A program made the translations under genes and the position numbers. The notes beneath the pieces are model-generated. The model was given only the letters and a program-made list of their open reading frames with translations, searched no databases and was not told the DNA's origin. From Caulobacter sp. Root343 (GTDB taxonomy: Bacteria; Pseudomonadota; Alphaproteobacteria; Caulobacterales; Caulobacteraceae), in NCBI RefSeq assembly GCF_001425745.1, contig NZ_LMDF01000006.1:506036-570035 (forward strand): a stretch of 64,000 nucleotides of DNA, read 5' to 3'. Each line of letters starts with the position of its first letter. The stretch's first letter is position 1. Shown here in pieces: positions 24,915 through 31,076 of this stretch.

Positions 24915-26606
24915 CTAGCCGCCGTACTCGATCGCGTAGCGGAAGCTGCTGGTCTGGCCGGCGCCCAGCGGCACGCGCCAGGCGACCTGGCCCTGGCGGA
25001 TGTCATGCTTGCGCGGCTCGGACACGACCTTGAAGGTCGGCAGGTTCGGGTTCTGGCGCAGTTCGACGGTCACCGGAATGGTCTTGGCGTTCGACAGGTC
25101 GACCTCGTAGGTCCGGCGCACGCGCCCCTTAGAAAGCTTCGTCTCCTCGATCAGGCGCGGACGGGCCAGGACGTCCATGGCCTGGCCGATGACCAGATCG
25201 ACCGGTTCGCCGATCGCCACGTCGCGCACCGCCTGTTCGCCGGCGAAGGTCGGGCGGCCATCGACCGTCTCCATGGCTGACAGGGCGCCGGAGGGCAGGG
25301 GCTTGCCCAGGCCGTTGGACGTCTTGTTCTCGAGGCGCAGGGTCACCTGGGGCGCGCGGAAGGCGTTCTCTTCGTCGAGGCTGTCCCAGACGTTCAGCGC
25401 GACGACATAGAGCCGCTGAAAGGTGACGTCCTTCTGGTCGAGGAATGCCACCTGCTTGGTCTGGCGCGGGTTCAGGGTGACCGGCTCAGGCAAGGTGTAG
25501 AGCTTGTAGTCGCCCAGGTTCGACTGCTCGGCCAGCTTGGCGCGCTGGGCGGTGACGGCGATCTCTTCGACACCGCCGCGAGCCTCGGCCATGGGCGCGG
25601 CCATCATCACGGCGGGCGGCGCCGGCGGCGCGGGCGGTGGTGGCGGAGATTTGCCGATGTGCGTGGTGTCCATCGGCCAGCAGGCGCGGTTGATCGACTG
25701 GGCTCGGCCCTTGTCGACGCGCACGTACTGGCGCGAGAGCTTGCCGGCCACCGCCTGGGTCTTGGCGTCGGCGAACTGGCTGCCGCCGCTGTTGACCAGG
25801 GTCAGCCAGCCGGTGAGGTCCAGATGCTGGCCGTCCGGGTGGATGCTGGCGACGTAGTCGGCCTGCCAGTTCACCCCTAGGGCCAGGTAGGACACGGTCA
25901 GCCTCGCACGCGTGGGCGCGGGCACATCGACGACGGTCGACAGGCTGGGCTTGTCGGTCAGCCCGTCGGGAACACGGTCCAACACCAGGCGCTCGGGACC
26001 GCCGGAGCAACCCAGGGCCTCGACGCCCTCGCGGGTCTGGACCATCAGGCCGTTCGGCCCTTGGACCAGGGTGGCGTCGACCGTCTGCTGCCGGCCGGTC
26101 CTGCGATTGGTGCGCACCACCTTGATCGGCTGGCCCAGCGAGCGCTCGACCAGGGTTCCAGGGCTGAGCAGGGCGTAGTCGTAGTTGCGTTCGACCGCCT
26201 TGCCAGGCAGGCCCTCGACCGCCGCGCTCTGCGGGATCAGGCCCTCGGCGACCCCGTCGAAGCGGATCGTATGGCGGCCGGCAGGCAGGTCGACCGTGCG
26301 GGTTTCGGTGACCAGGATCAGGCCGCGCTCCTTGGCCTGCTGGCGCTGCCAGTCGTCCATCGCCTGGAACGGGCCGTCGCCGTCGCGATAGAGCGTGATG
26401 GCGACCTTCTCCGGGGCGGCGGAGGGGATCACGGCCGCGTGGGCGGGGAGGGCCGCGACGAAGGCGAGGGCGCAGATCAAGATCCTCCCCCGCCGGGGGA
26501 GGTGGCCCGGAGGGCCGGAGGAGGCAAGCTCGGAAACGGCGGGGCTACCCCCTCCGTCGCCTCCGGCGACACCTCCCCCAGAGGGGGAGGATCTGCGGCG
26601 CATCAT
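24915..26606 (-). CDS. DUF4139 domain protein B, with a repeat pair in its N-terminal coding region
   Basis: The ATG at 26604-26606 overlaps the upstream gene's stop as TGATG, giving 563 residues. Residues about 5-41 are translated from the hairpin repeat pair 26482-26592 and are Gly/Ser/Pro-rich without family similarity; a signal-like core ILICALAFVAALPAHA follows. An alternative start is TTG 26478-26480, giving 521 residues. The body has the DUF4140/DUF4139 features: VAITLYRDGDGPFQ, PAGRHTIRFDGVAEGLIPQS, LTVSYLALGVNWQADYVASI, and RRTYEVDLSNAKTIPVTVEL. It is likely periplasmic; function unknown. It is a paralogue of the gene at 26606. Confidence 0.8.
   Translation of the reverse strand: MMRRRSSPSGGGVAGGDGGGSPAVSELASSGPPGHLPRRGRILICALAFVAALPAHAAVIPSAAPEKVAITLYRDGDGPFQAMDDWQRQQAKERGLILVTETRTVDLPAGRHTIRFDGVAEGLIPQSAAVEGLPGKAVERNYDYALLSPGTLVERSLGQPIKVVRTNRRTGRQQTVDATLVQGPNGLMVQTREGVEALGCSGGPERLVLDRVPDGLTDKPSLSTVVDVPAPTRARLTVSYLALGVNWQADYVASIHPDGQHLDLTGWLTLVNSGGSQFADAKTQAVAGKLSRQYVRVDKGRAQSINRACWPMDTTHIGKSPPPPPAPPAPPAVMMAAPMAEARGGVEEIAVTAQRAKLAEQSNLGDYKLYTLPEPVTLNPRQTKQVAFLDQKDVTFQRLYVVALNVWDSLDEENAFRAPQVTLRLENKTSNGLGKPLPSGALSAMETVDGRPTFAGEQAVRDVAIGEPVDLVIGQAMDVLARPRLIEETKLSKGRVRRTYEVDLSNAKTIPVTVELRQNPNLPTFKVVSEPRKHDIRQGQVAWRVPLGAGQTSSFRYAIEYGG
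26482..26592. repeat. Inverted pair of double-hairpin repeats inside a coding start region
   Basis: Module one: CCCCC-GCC-GGGGG (26487-26499) and GGCCC-GGA-GGGCC (26504-26516). Module two, inverted: GTCGCC-TCC-GGCGAC (26556-26570, loop GGA on the other strand) and CCCCC-AGA-GGGGG (26575-26587). It matches the pair at 17121-17233 in architecture but with the two modules in the opposite relative order. It lies in the reading frame of the DUF4139 B gene. Confidence 0.75.
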
Positions 26607-27991
26607 CACCACCCCGTCTCGACCGTGAAGGTCAGCACCGTCTCGCCATTTGCCGGCACGGGCACGCTCCAGCCCAGGGTCCGCGCGTCGATGCGGCGGC
26701 TCTTCAGGCTCTCGGCCTTGACTTCGCCGTCGCGCCACAGGCCGCCCTGGCGCAGTTCCACCGTCACCGGCTGGTCCCTGGCGTTGCGCAGCAGGTAGCG
26801 CATCTCGTAGCGCGAGCGGGTCTTGGAGACCTTGGTTTCGGCGACCAGCGTCGCCTGGCTGGAGACGTCGAAGGCCTCGCCGGTCTTGATCGACAACTCC
26901 GAGCCGGCCGGGGTGTGGCCGATGGCATTCTCGCCGACGAACTTCGGATCGCCAGCCGTGTCGCGCATGTAGACCCGCATGGTCCCGGCCGGCAGCTGGC
27001 TGCCCAAGCCGGCCAAGCGGGCGTTGCTGAACTGGATGGCGACCACGGCCTTGACCGGCTCGGCGTCACTGGAGAACCAGCCCTCGCGGATTTCGTAGAC
27101 CTTCTTGGCCGCCACGGCCTGGGCCGACAGGAAGCCGACCTGCTTGTTCTGGTTCGAGGCGATCGTGGTCCGCTCGGCCAGGGGATAGACATAGTAGTCG
27201 GCGATGCGCTCGCCGGTCCCGCTCTCGGTTCCTGCGCTGATCATGCCCGAGCCCCCTTGGCGGCGCGGCGGGCGGTAGCCGTTATTTTGGTTCAGCTGGT
27301 TGACGTCGCCGGCGACCAGCTGGGTCTTGGCGTTCTCGAACGGCGTGCCCGAGTTGTTGGAGAGCGTGATCCAGCCCTGCAGATCCAAGGCGTTCTTGGC
27401 CTCGTCGAACAGGGCCACATAGTCGGCCTTCCACGACAGGCCCGAGGTCAGGTAGCTCAGCTTGGCCTGGCGCGGACCGGCGCTGGCGGCGTCGACGCTG
27501 ACCGACAGGGTCGGGCGGGCGCGCAGGGTCTCGGGGACCTTGTCGAAGATCACCCGGGTCGGGACGCCGTCGTCGCGCAGCACCTCGATGCGGTCGCCGA
27601 TCTTCAGCACCACGCCCTCGTTGGCGGCCAGCACCGTGGCCACCTCGGTGGTCTCCTTGCCGTCGCCGGGATTGGTGCGGACGATCCTGACCTGCTGGCC
27701 GACCGCCTTCTCCATCAGCTTGTCCGGCGTCAGCAGGTCGTAGTCGAAGTTCTGCTCCAGGATGGTCACGCCCGGCGCCGACAGGCTGACGGTCTCGGGG
27801 CGGATGGCGGCCGAGACGTCCTTGAACTCCAGCCTCTGGCGGCCGGCCTTCAGGTCCAGCGACCGCGCGTCCTCGACCAGCGCCAGGTCGGAATTGTAGA
27901 TGGTGACCGAGACCTCGCGTTCTTGCGCGTGGGCCGCGTGGAGCGGAGCCAGCAACAGGCCGGCCGTGGCCAGCAGCGCCCGACGGTTCAT
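26606..27991 (-). CDS. DUF4139 domain protein A
   Basis: The 461-residue protein has a signal peptide (MNRRALLATAGLLLAPLHAA, cleaved near AHAQ) and the DUF4139 body: VTIYNSDLALVEDARSLDLK, GRQRLEFKDVSAAIRPETVS, LSYLTSGLSWKADYVALFDE, LQGWITLSNNSGTPFENAKT, and the end RYLLRNARDQPVTVELRQ. Both this gene and the next encode similar mucoidy-inhibitor-type beta-rich proteins; they are tandem paralogues joined by a TGATG stop-start. Periplasmic location is expected. A perfect inverted repeat stands 11 bases upstream of the start. Confidence 0.85.
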   Translation of the reverse strand: MNRRALLATAGLLLAPLHAAHAQEREVSVTIYNSDLALVEDARSLDLKAGRQRLEFKDVSAAIRPETVSLSAPGVTILEQNFDYDLLTPDKLMEKAVGQQVRIVRTNPGDGKETTEVATVLAANEGVVLKIGDRIEVLRDDGVPTRVIFDKVPETLRARPTLSVSVDAASAGPRQAKLSYLTSGLSWKADYVALFDEAKNALDLQGWITLSNNSGTPFENAKTQLVAGDVNQLNQNNGYRPPRRQGGSGMISAGTESGTGERIADYYVYPLAERTTIASNQNKQVGFLSAQAVAAKKVYEIREGWFSSDAEPVKAVVAIQFSNARLAGLGSQLPAGTMRVYMRDTAGDPKFVGENAIGHTPAGSELSIKTGEAFDVSSQATLVAETKVSKTRSRYEMRYLLRNARDQPVTVELRQGGLWRDGEVKAESLKSRRIDARTLGWSVPVPANGETVLTFTVETGW

Positions 27992-28001
27992 CGACGTCCT
28001 C

Positions 28002-28030
28002 CCGTGTATTTACAGAAGTAAGCTACACGG
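28002..28030. promoter_or_regulatory. Inverted repeat directly upstream of the DUF4139 operon
   Basis: CCGTGTA (28002-28008) and TACACGG (28024-28030) enclose a second pair, TTAC and GTAA, around AGAA. It starts 11 bases before the start codon of DUF4139 A, so it could be an operator or a leader hairpin near the ribosome binding site. Confidence 0.45.
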
Positions 28031-28072
28031 GATTGGGGCGGAGTCGAGGCGGTTGAGCTTCGCAAGAAATGG

Positions 28073-28105
28073 TTGAGCCCCAGCAGCGTGGCCGCTGAGG
28101 CTCAA
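28073..28105 (-). terminator. Probable terminator after the small gene at 28123
   Basis: On the minus strand TTGAGCC pairs with GGCTCAA, with an inner CAGC/GCTG stem, followed by CCATTTCTT. It lies about 18 bases after the stop of the 74-residue gene. Confidence 0.5.
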
Positions 28106-28122
28106 GCTTTAAAGCTACAGCC

Positions 28123-28347
28123 CTATAAGGGCTCCCCAAGGAAGATCGGTTCAATCTCAAAGGCTGCGAAGCCCCGATTTATGGTACCCGCTTCTTGGTT
28201 CTCAATCCGACGTCGCGCTACTTCCTCAGATACTTCGCGGAAATACAGCAAGGCGACTTTGGTAGCTGCATCGCGCAGTGTGCGATGAATCCCCCAGGCG
28301 GTGATATCCACGGTCCAAAAGTGAAGATTGGGATCGAAGTTCTGCAT
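28123..28347 (-). CDS. Small hypothetical protein (74 aa), low-GC
   Basis: ATG 28345-28347 follows AAGGAGG ten bases upstream, one of the strongest ribosome binding sites in the window. The product, MQNFDPNLHFWTVDITAWGI..., is soluble and predicted alpha/beta, with RTLRDAATKVALLYFREVSE a likely helix; no known family was recognised. The codon use is distinctly less GC-rich than in its neighbours, which suggests recent acquisition or relaxed selection. It is followed by a terminator-like hairpin. Confidence 0.55.
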   Translation of the reverse strand: MQNFDPNLHFWTVDITAWGIHRTLRDAATKVALLYFREVSEEVARRRIENQEAGTINRGFAAFEIEPIFLGEPL

Positions 28348-28426
28348 AGTCGGCCGCCTCCTTATTGCGGCTCGACCATTGTAAAGTCGTGATGGAGGAC
28401 CTCAGGGCGGCGCTATTTTGCCCTTT

Positions 28427-29029
28427 TCACCCGCCCCAAACCTGCTTCAGCGTCGCGTCGCGCCCGCAGCCGGTGCGGTAGGCGGCGTAGTCCAGGGCGT
28501 GCCGCTTGGCGTAGTCGCGGTGGTATTCCTCGGCGGGATAGAAGGTCTTCAGGTCCAGGATCTGGGCCTTCATCGTGCCGGACTTCAGGCGCTTGGCGGC
28601 CTCGGCGCGGGACTTCTCGGCGATCGGGCGCTGGGCGGGGGTGACGAAGACGGCGGGACGGTACGACGGGCCGCGGTCGCAGAACTGGCCGCCGTCGTCG
28701 GTGGGATCGACCAGCTTCCAATAGCGATACAGCAGGAAGCCGTAGTCCAGCTTGGCCGGATCATAGGTGACGCGCACCGACTCGTAATGGCCGCTCTGTT
28801 CGCTGGTGACGTCGCGATAGGTCGGGTTCTTGACGTGGCCGCCAGTGTAGCCGCTCTCGACCTTCAGGACGCCCGGCACGCCCTGCATGTCGTGCTCCAT
28901 GCACCAGAAGCAGCCGCCGGCGAACACGGCGGTCTCGGTCTTGGCCGGCTTGGGCGGCGTCGCGGCGAAGGCGTTGGTCAGGCCGAACAGGGCCAGGGTC
29001 GCGGCGAGGGTGACGAGGAGGCGGCGCAT
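28427..29029 (-). CDS. msrA: Peptide-methionine (S)-S-oxide reductase, exported form
   Basis: The 200-residue enzyme carries the MsrA active site AGGCFWCMEHDMQ, with catalytic Cys40, and the family motifs VESGYTGGHVKNPTY, SGHYESVRVTYDP and AEEYHRDY. Unusually for a cytosolic-type enzyme it begins with a Sec signal peptide (MRRLLVTLAATLALFGLTNA, residues 1-22), so it should repair methionine-S-sulfoxide in periplasmic proteins. A resolving Cys is likely in the C-terminal RTGCGRD. ATG 29027-29029 is the start. No msrB is adjacent. Confidence 0.92.
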   Translation of the reverse strand: MRRLLVTLAATLALFGLTNAFAATPPKPAKTETAVFAGGCFWCMEHDMQGVPGVLKVESGYTGGHVKNPTYRDVTSEQSGHYESVRVTYDPAKLDYGFLLYRYWKLVDPTDDGGQFCDRGPSYRPAVFVTPAQRPIAEKSRAEAAKRLKSGTMKAQILDLKTFYPAEEYHRDYAKRHALDYAAYRTGCGRDATLKQVWGG

Positions 29030-29084
29030 CGGAGGCTCTTTCACGCGGGGTGTCATCCTAGATACGCACGAAAACGCGTGGAAG

Positions 29085-29339
29085 TTACGCCCGCCAACCG
29101 AAACCGACGCCGCGCACCGAGGGACAGGCCGCGAGGCGCAAGGCCAGCACCTCGGCCCGGGCGTCGCCCTGGTCGTCGATCTCGAGCCTAATGGCCAGAT
29201 GCTGGCCCTCGGGAGCGGCGGACAGGGCGCGCAGACGAGTCTGCTGCACCGACGCCACGCCCAGGACCCGCATCAGGGCGTCGGGCGTGTCGTCGGCGGT
29301 GACGAGGAAGAGGCGGCGTTTCTCGTCGTCGGGTTTCAC
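29085..29339 (-). CDS. ACT-like small protein, second of a pair
   Basis: The GTG at 29337-29339 overlaps the upstream stop as GTGA, so translation is probably coupled; an earlier in-frame GTG at 29351 is possible. The 84-residue product begins MKPDDEKRRLFLVTADDTPD and reads as a beta-alpha-beta-beta-alpha-beta ACT-like domain (ALMRVLGVASVQQTRLRALS). Resembles the small regulatory subunit of acetolactate synthase (IlvM type) in layout only. No catalytic subunit gene is adjacent. Confidence 0.5.
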   Translation of the reverse strand: MKPDDEKRRLFLVTADDTPDALMRVLGVASVQQTRLRALSAAPEGQHLAIRLEIDDQGDARAEVLALRLAACPSVRGVGFGWRA

Positions 29340-29632
29340 GGGCGCACCCACTGGTGCTCGACGCTAGCCGAGCTGACGCCGGGCCAGGCGGCGAGGTCGC
29401 GAGCCAGCAGGCGAGCGGCCTGGTCGCCCAGGTGACGGACGCGCAAAGACGCTTCGACGATCTGGCCGACCGGCTTCAGGGTCAGGCCGCACAGCTCGGC
29501 GCCGCTGTCGGCCAGACCTTGGCGGACGGCGTCCAGAGCGCTGGGCGCGTCCTGGGCGGCCAGCAGCAGCTGGTGAACGGTGACGCCGTCGGAGTCACTG
29601 TGGAAACTTGGTGGAGAGGGCAGGTAGCTCAT
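29336..29632 (-). CDS. ACT-like small protein, first of a pair
   Basis: This 98-residue protein begins MSYLPSPPSFHSDSDGVTVH and continues with QLLLAAQDAPSALDAVRQGL, ADSGAELCGLTLKPVGQIVE and ASLRVRHLGDQAARLLARDL, an alternating helix-strand pattern like an ACT or ferredoxin-like fold. It is the first gene of a two-gene operon with 29085. Its leader contains the hairpin GGTCCT/AGGACC close to the start codon. No ligand-binding residues could be assigned. Confidence 0.5.
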   Translation of the reverse strand: MSYLPSPPSFHSDSDGVTVHQLLLAAQDAPSALDAVRQGLADSGAELCGLTLKPVGQIVEASLRVRHLGDQAARLLARDLAAWPGVSSASVEHQWVRP

Positions 29633-29683
29633 CGGGGTTGGTCCTGTGCATGAGAGGCTTGGAGGACCGAGGAACCGCGCAAC

Positions 29684-29715
29684 AAAAAACCCCGCTCGTG
29701 GGAGCGGGGCTTTTT
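29684..29715 (-). terminator. Strong Rho-independent terminator
   Basis: On the minus strand CCCCGCTC pairs with GAGCGGGG around CCAC (29690-29709), followed by TTTTTT. It ends the small membrane gene at 29757 and stands in front of the ACT-like pair, whose own promoter must lie between it and 29632, unless it acts as an attenuator. Confidence 0.85.
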
Positions 29716-29756
29716 GGAGATCTTGCGATCCTTCGGCTGTGGTGAGGGTAGGGTTC

Positions 29757-29963
29757 CTACCGCTGCTTGCGCCGATTTTGCCCCGTCCGAATGGGAACGG
29801 TTTTAATCTGGTTGTTAATCATGTTCCACATCGCCACCGCGCACGACATCGCGACGCCAGCGGTGAGGCCGGTCGCGATAAAGGCGGTAAAGGCGAAGTG
29901 CGATTGCATGTGGAAGCGATGAATCCAGTTAGCGCTTGTTACAGGTAGCGTGACGTTCGCCAT
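29757..29963 (-). CDS. Small putative membrane protein (68 aa)
   Basis: The 68-residue frame reads MANVTLPVTSANWIHRFHMQ..., with one clear hydrophobic span FAFTAFIATGLTAGVAMSCA followed by a basic tail RTGQNRRKQR. It is lower in GC than its neighbours and is followed 40 bases later by a strong terminator, which supports expression. The ribosome binding site is weak. No family was recognised. Confidence 0.45.
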   Translation of the reverse strand: MANVTLPVTSANWIHRFHMQSHFAFTAFIATGLTAGVAMSCAVAMWNMINNQIKTVPIRTGQNRRKQR

Positions 29964-30090
29964 CGCGCAAGGTCCTGCCTGTTCGAGGGGCGATCGGTCG
30001 CGGGGATGGGCAGGATTTGGTGATCATCGGACGAACTGATCGGAAACTGAGCAATTGGTCGTTCCTTGTCCCATGCGGGAGTGGGCCGCC

Positions 30091-30108
30091 CGTCATCTTC
30101 CGATGACG
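30091..30108 (+). promoter_or_regulatory. Hairpin in the leader region of the GntR gene
   Basis: CGTCATC pairs perfectly with GATGACG around TTCC. A second small hairpin, CTCTC-GT-GAGAG, follows at about 30112. The 16-base core also occurs at 16317-16332. Confidence 0.35.
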
Positions 30109-30145
30109 TCTTCTCTCGTGAGAGCAGACGGGACGCTGGTGTCTT

Positions 30146-30156
30146 CTGACATTTCA
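30146..30156. promoter_or_regulatory. Candidate GntR operator, copy 1
   Basis: CTGACATTTCA lies 37 bases before the GntR start codon. The identical 11-mer, inverted, is at 30975-30985 ahead of the TonB receptor gene. Shared sites flanking a regulator gene suggest autoregulation and control of the receptor. Confidence 0.5.
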
Positions 30157-30192
30157 CACTACCTATCAGCGACCGCCGCTCACGGACTCCCC

Positions 30193-30924
30193 ATGGCCTC
30201 GCCGTCGCTGAAATCGCCCGCCGCTCGCACCCTGGTGCTGGACGTCGCCAATTCCTCCGGGCTGGAGGACTGGTCGCCGGACCTGCAGAAGACCAAGGTC
30301 TATGAGCGCATCCTTCTGGACCTGATCCTGGGCGAACTGTCGGCCGGGGCCCGCCTGGATGAGCAGTCGCTGGCCGCGCGCTACGATACGGGTCTAGCCG
30401 GGGTGCGCGACGCCCTGGGGCGCCTGGCGCTGGAAGGCCTGGTCGTCCGCCGCGCCCGCTCTGGCACCACCGTCGCGCCGCTGGACTTGGTCGAGCTGCG
30501 CCAGGGCTATGAGGCCCGGGTGCTGATCGAACCGCACTGCGCGTCGCTGGCCGCCAAGAACGCCTCCAAGGCCGAGGCCCAGGCCATGTATGACGTGTTC
30601 GCGGACGGCGAGGCGGCCGCGCGGACCTGCGACCTGCCGGCGCTCGTGGCCATGGACCTGCGCTTCCACGCCGCCGTGGCCCGCGCCTCGGGAAACCTGG
30701 CTCTAGCCCGGATCCTGATCCCGCTGCAGCACAAGGCCGCCCGGTTCTGGGTGTTCTCGTTCAACGGCGCCACCGAGCAGGAGTTGCTGGAGGAGATCGA
30801 GGAGCACCGTCAGGTGGCGCGGGTGATCGGCGGCCGCGATCCCGACGCCTCGCGCCAGGCCATGCTGAAGATCCTGAACGTTCAGCCCGAAGCCCAGACC
30901 CGACCGCACGTCGGGGCCGCCTGA
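30193..30924 (+). CDS. GntR family regulator with FCD domain (FadR subfamily)
   Basis: The 243-residue protein has an N-terminal winged helix (about 35-100: KTKVYERILLDLILGELSAG, ARLDEQSLAARYDTGLAGVR, LEGLVVRRARSGTTVAPL) and a helical FCD effector domain (about 115-225) with the ligand/metal histidines in DLRFHAAVARAS and IEEHRQVARV. FCD regulators sense organic acids, often with a bound metal. ATG 30193 (MASPSLKS) is chosen over upstream ATGs because the HTH context fits. It sits upstream of a TonB receptor and MFS gene, its likely targets. Confidence 0.88.
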   Translation: MASPSLKSPAARTLVLDVANSSGLEDWSPDLQKTKVYERILLDLILGELSAGARLDEQSLAARYDTGLAGVRDALGRLALEGLVVRRARSGTTVAPLDLVELRQGYEARVLIEPHCASLAAKNASKAEAQAMYDVFADGEAAARTCDLPALVAMDLRFHAAVARASGNLALARILIPLQHKAARFWVFSFNGATEQELLEEIEEHRQVARVIGGRDPDASRQAMLKILNVQPEAQTRPHVGAA

Positions 30925-30974
30925 CCTCTAGGTAAGCTGCGACTTTCCCGCCACAGCGCCTTCGCAATCATAAC

Positions 30975-30985
30975 TGAAATGTCAG
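30975..30985. promoter_or_regulatory. Candidate GntR operator, copy 2 (inverted)
   Basis: TGAAATGTCAG, the exact reverse complement of the site at 30146-30156, lies about 90 bases before the receptor start codon. A related half-site, TTTTGAC, follows at about 30993. Confidence 0.5.
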
Positions 30986-31033
30986 GAGGCATTTTGACGG
31001 ACGCTAGGTCATCCCCAGATATCGGAACCTAGA

Positions 31034-31057
31034 CCGCCGGGCCTCCCCGCCCGGCGG
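31034..31057 (+). promoter_or_regulatory. Leader hairpin before the TonB receptor gene
   Basis: CCGCCGGGC (31034-31042) pairs with GCCCGGCGG (31049-31057) around CTCCCC, 19 bases before ATG 31077. There is no U-tract, so it is more likely a translation-linked or mRNA-stability element than a terminator. Confidence 0.45.
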
Positions 31058-31076
31058 CGTGAAGGTTCGACCCGCG

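Noticed and set aside
26061-26798. Plus-strand frame across the repeat pair and DUF4139 gene
   Set aside because: It is antisense to two recognisable DUF4139 genes and its middle is translated repeat DNA.
29790-29812. TTAA-N8-TTAA resembling a CtrA box
   Set aside because: Spacing is eight rather than seven and it lies inside a small coding frame.
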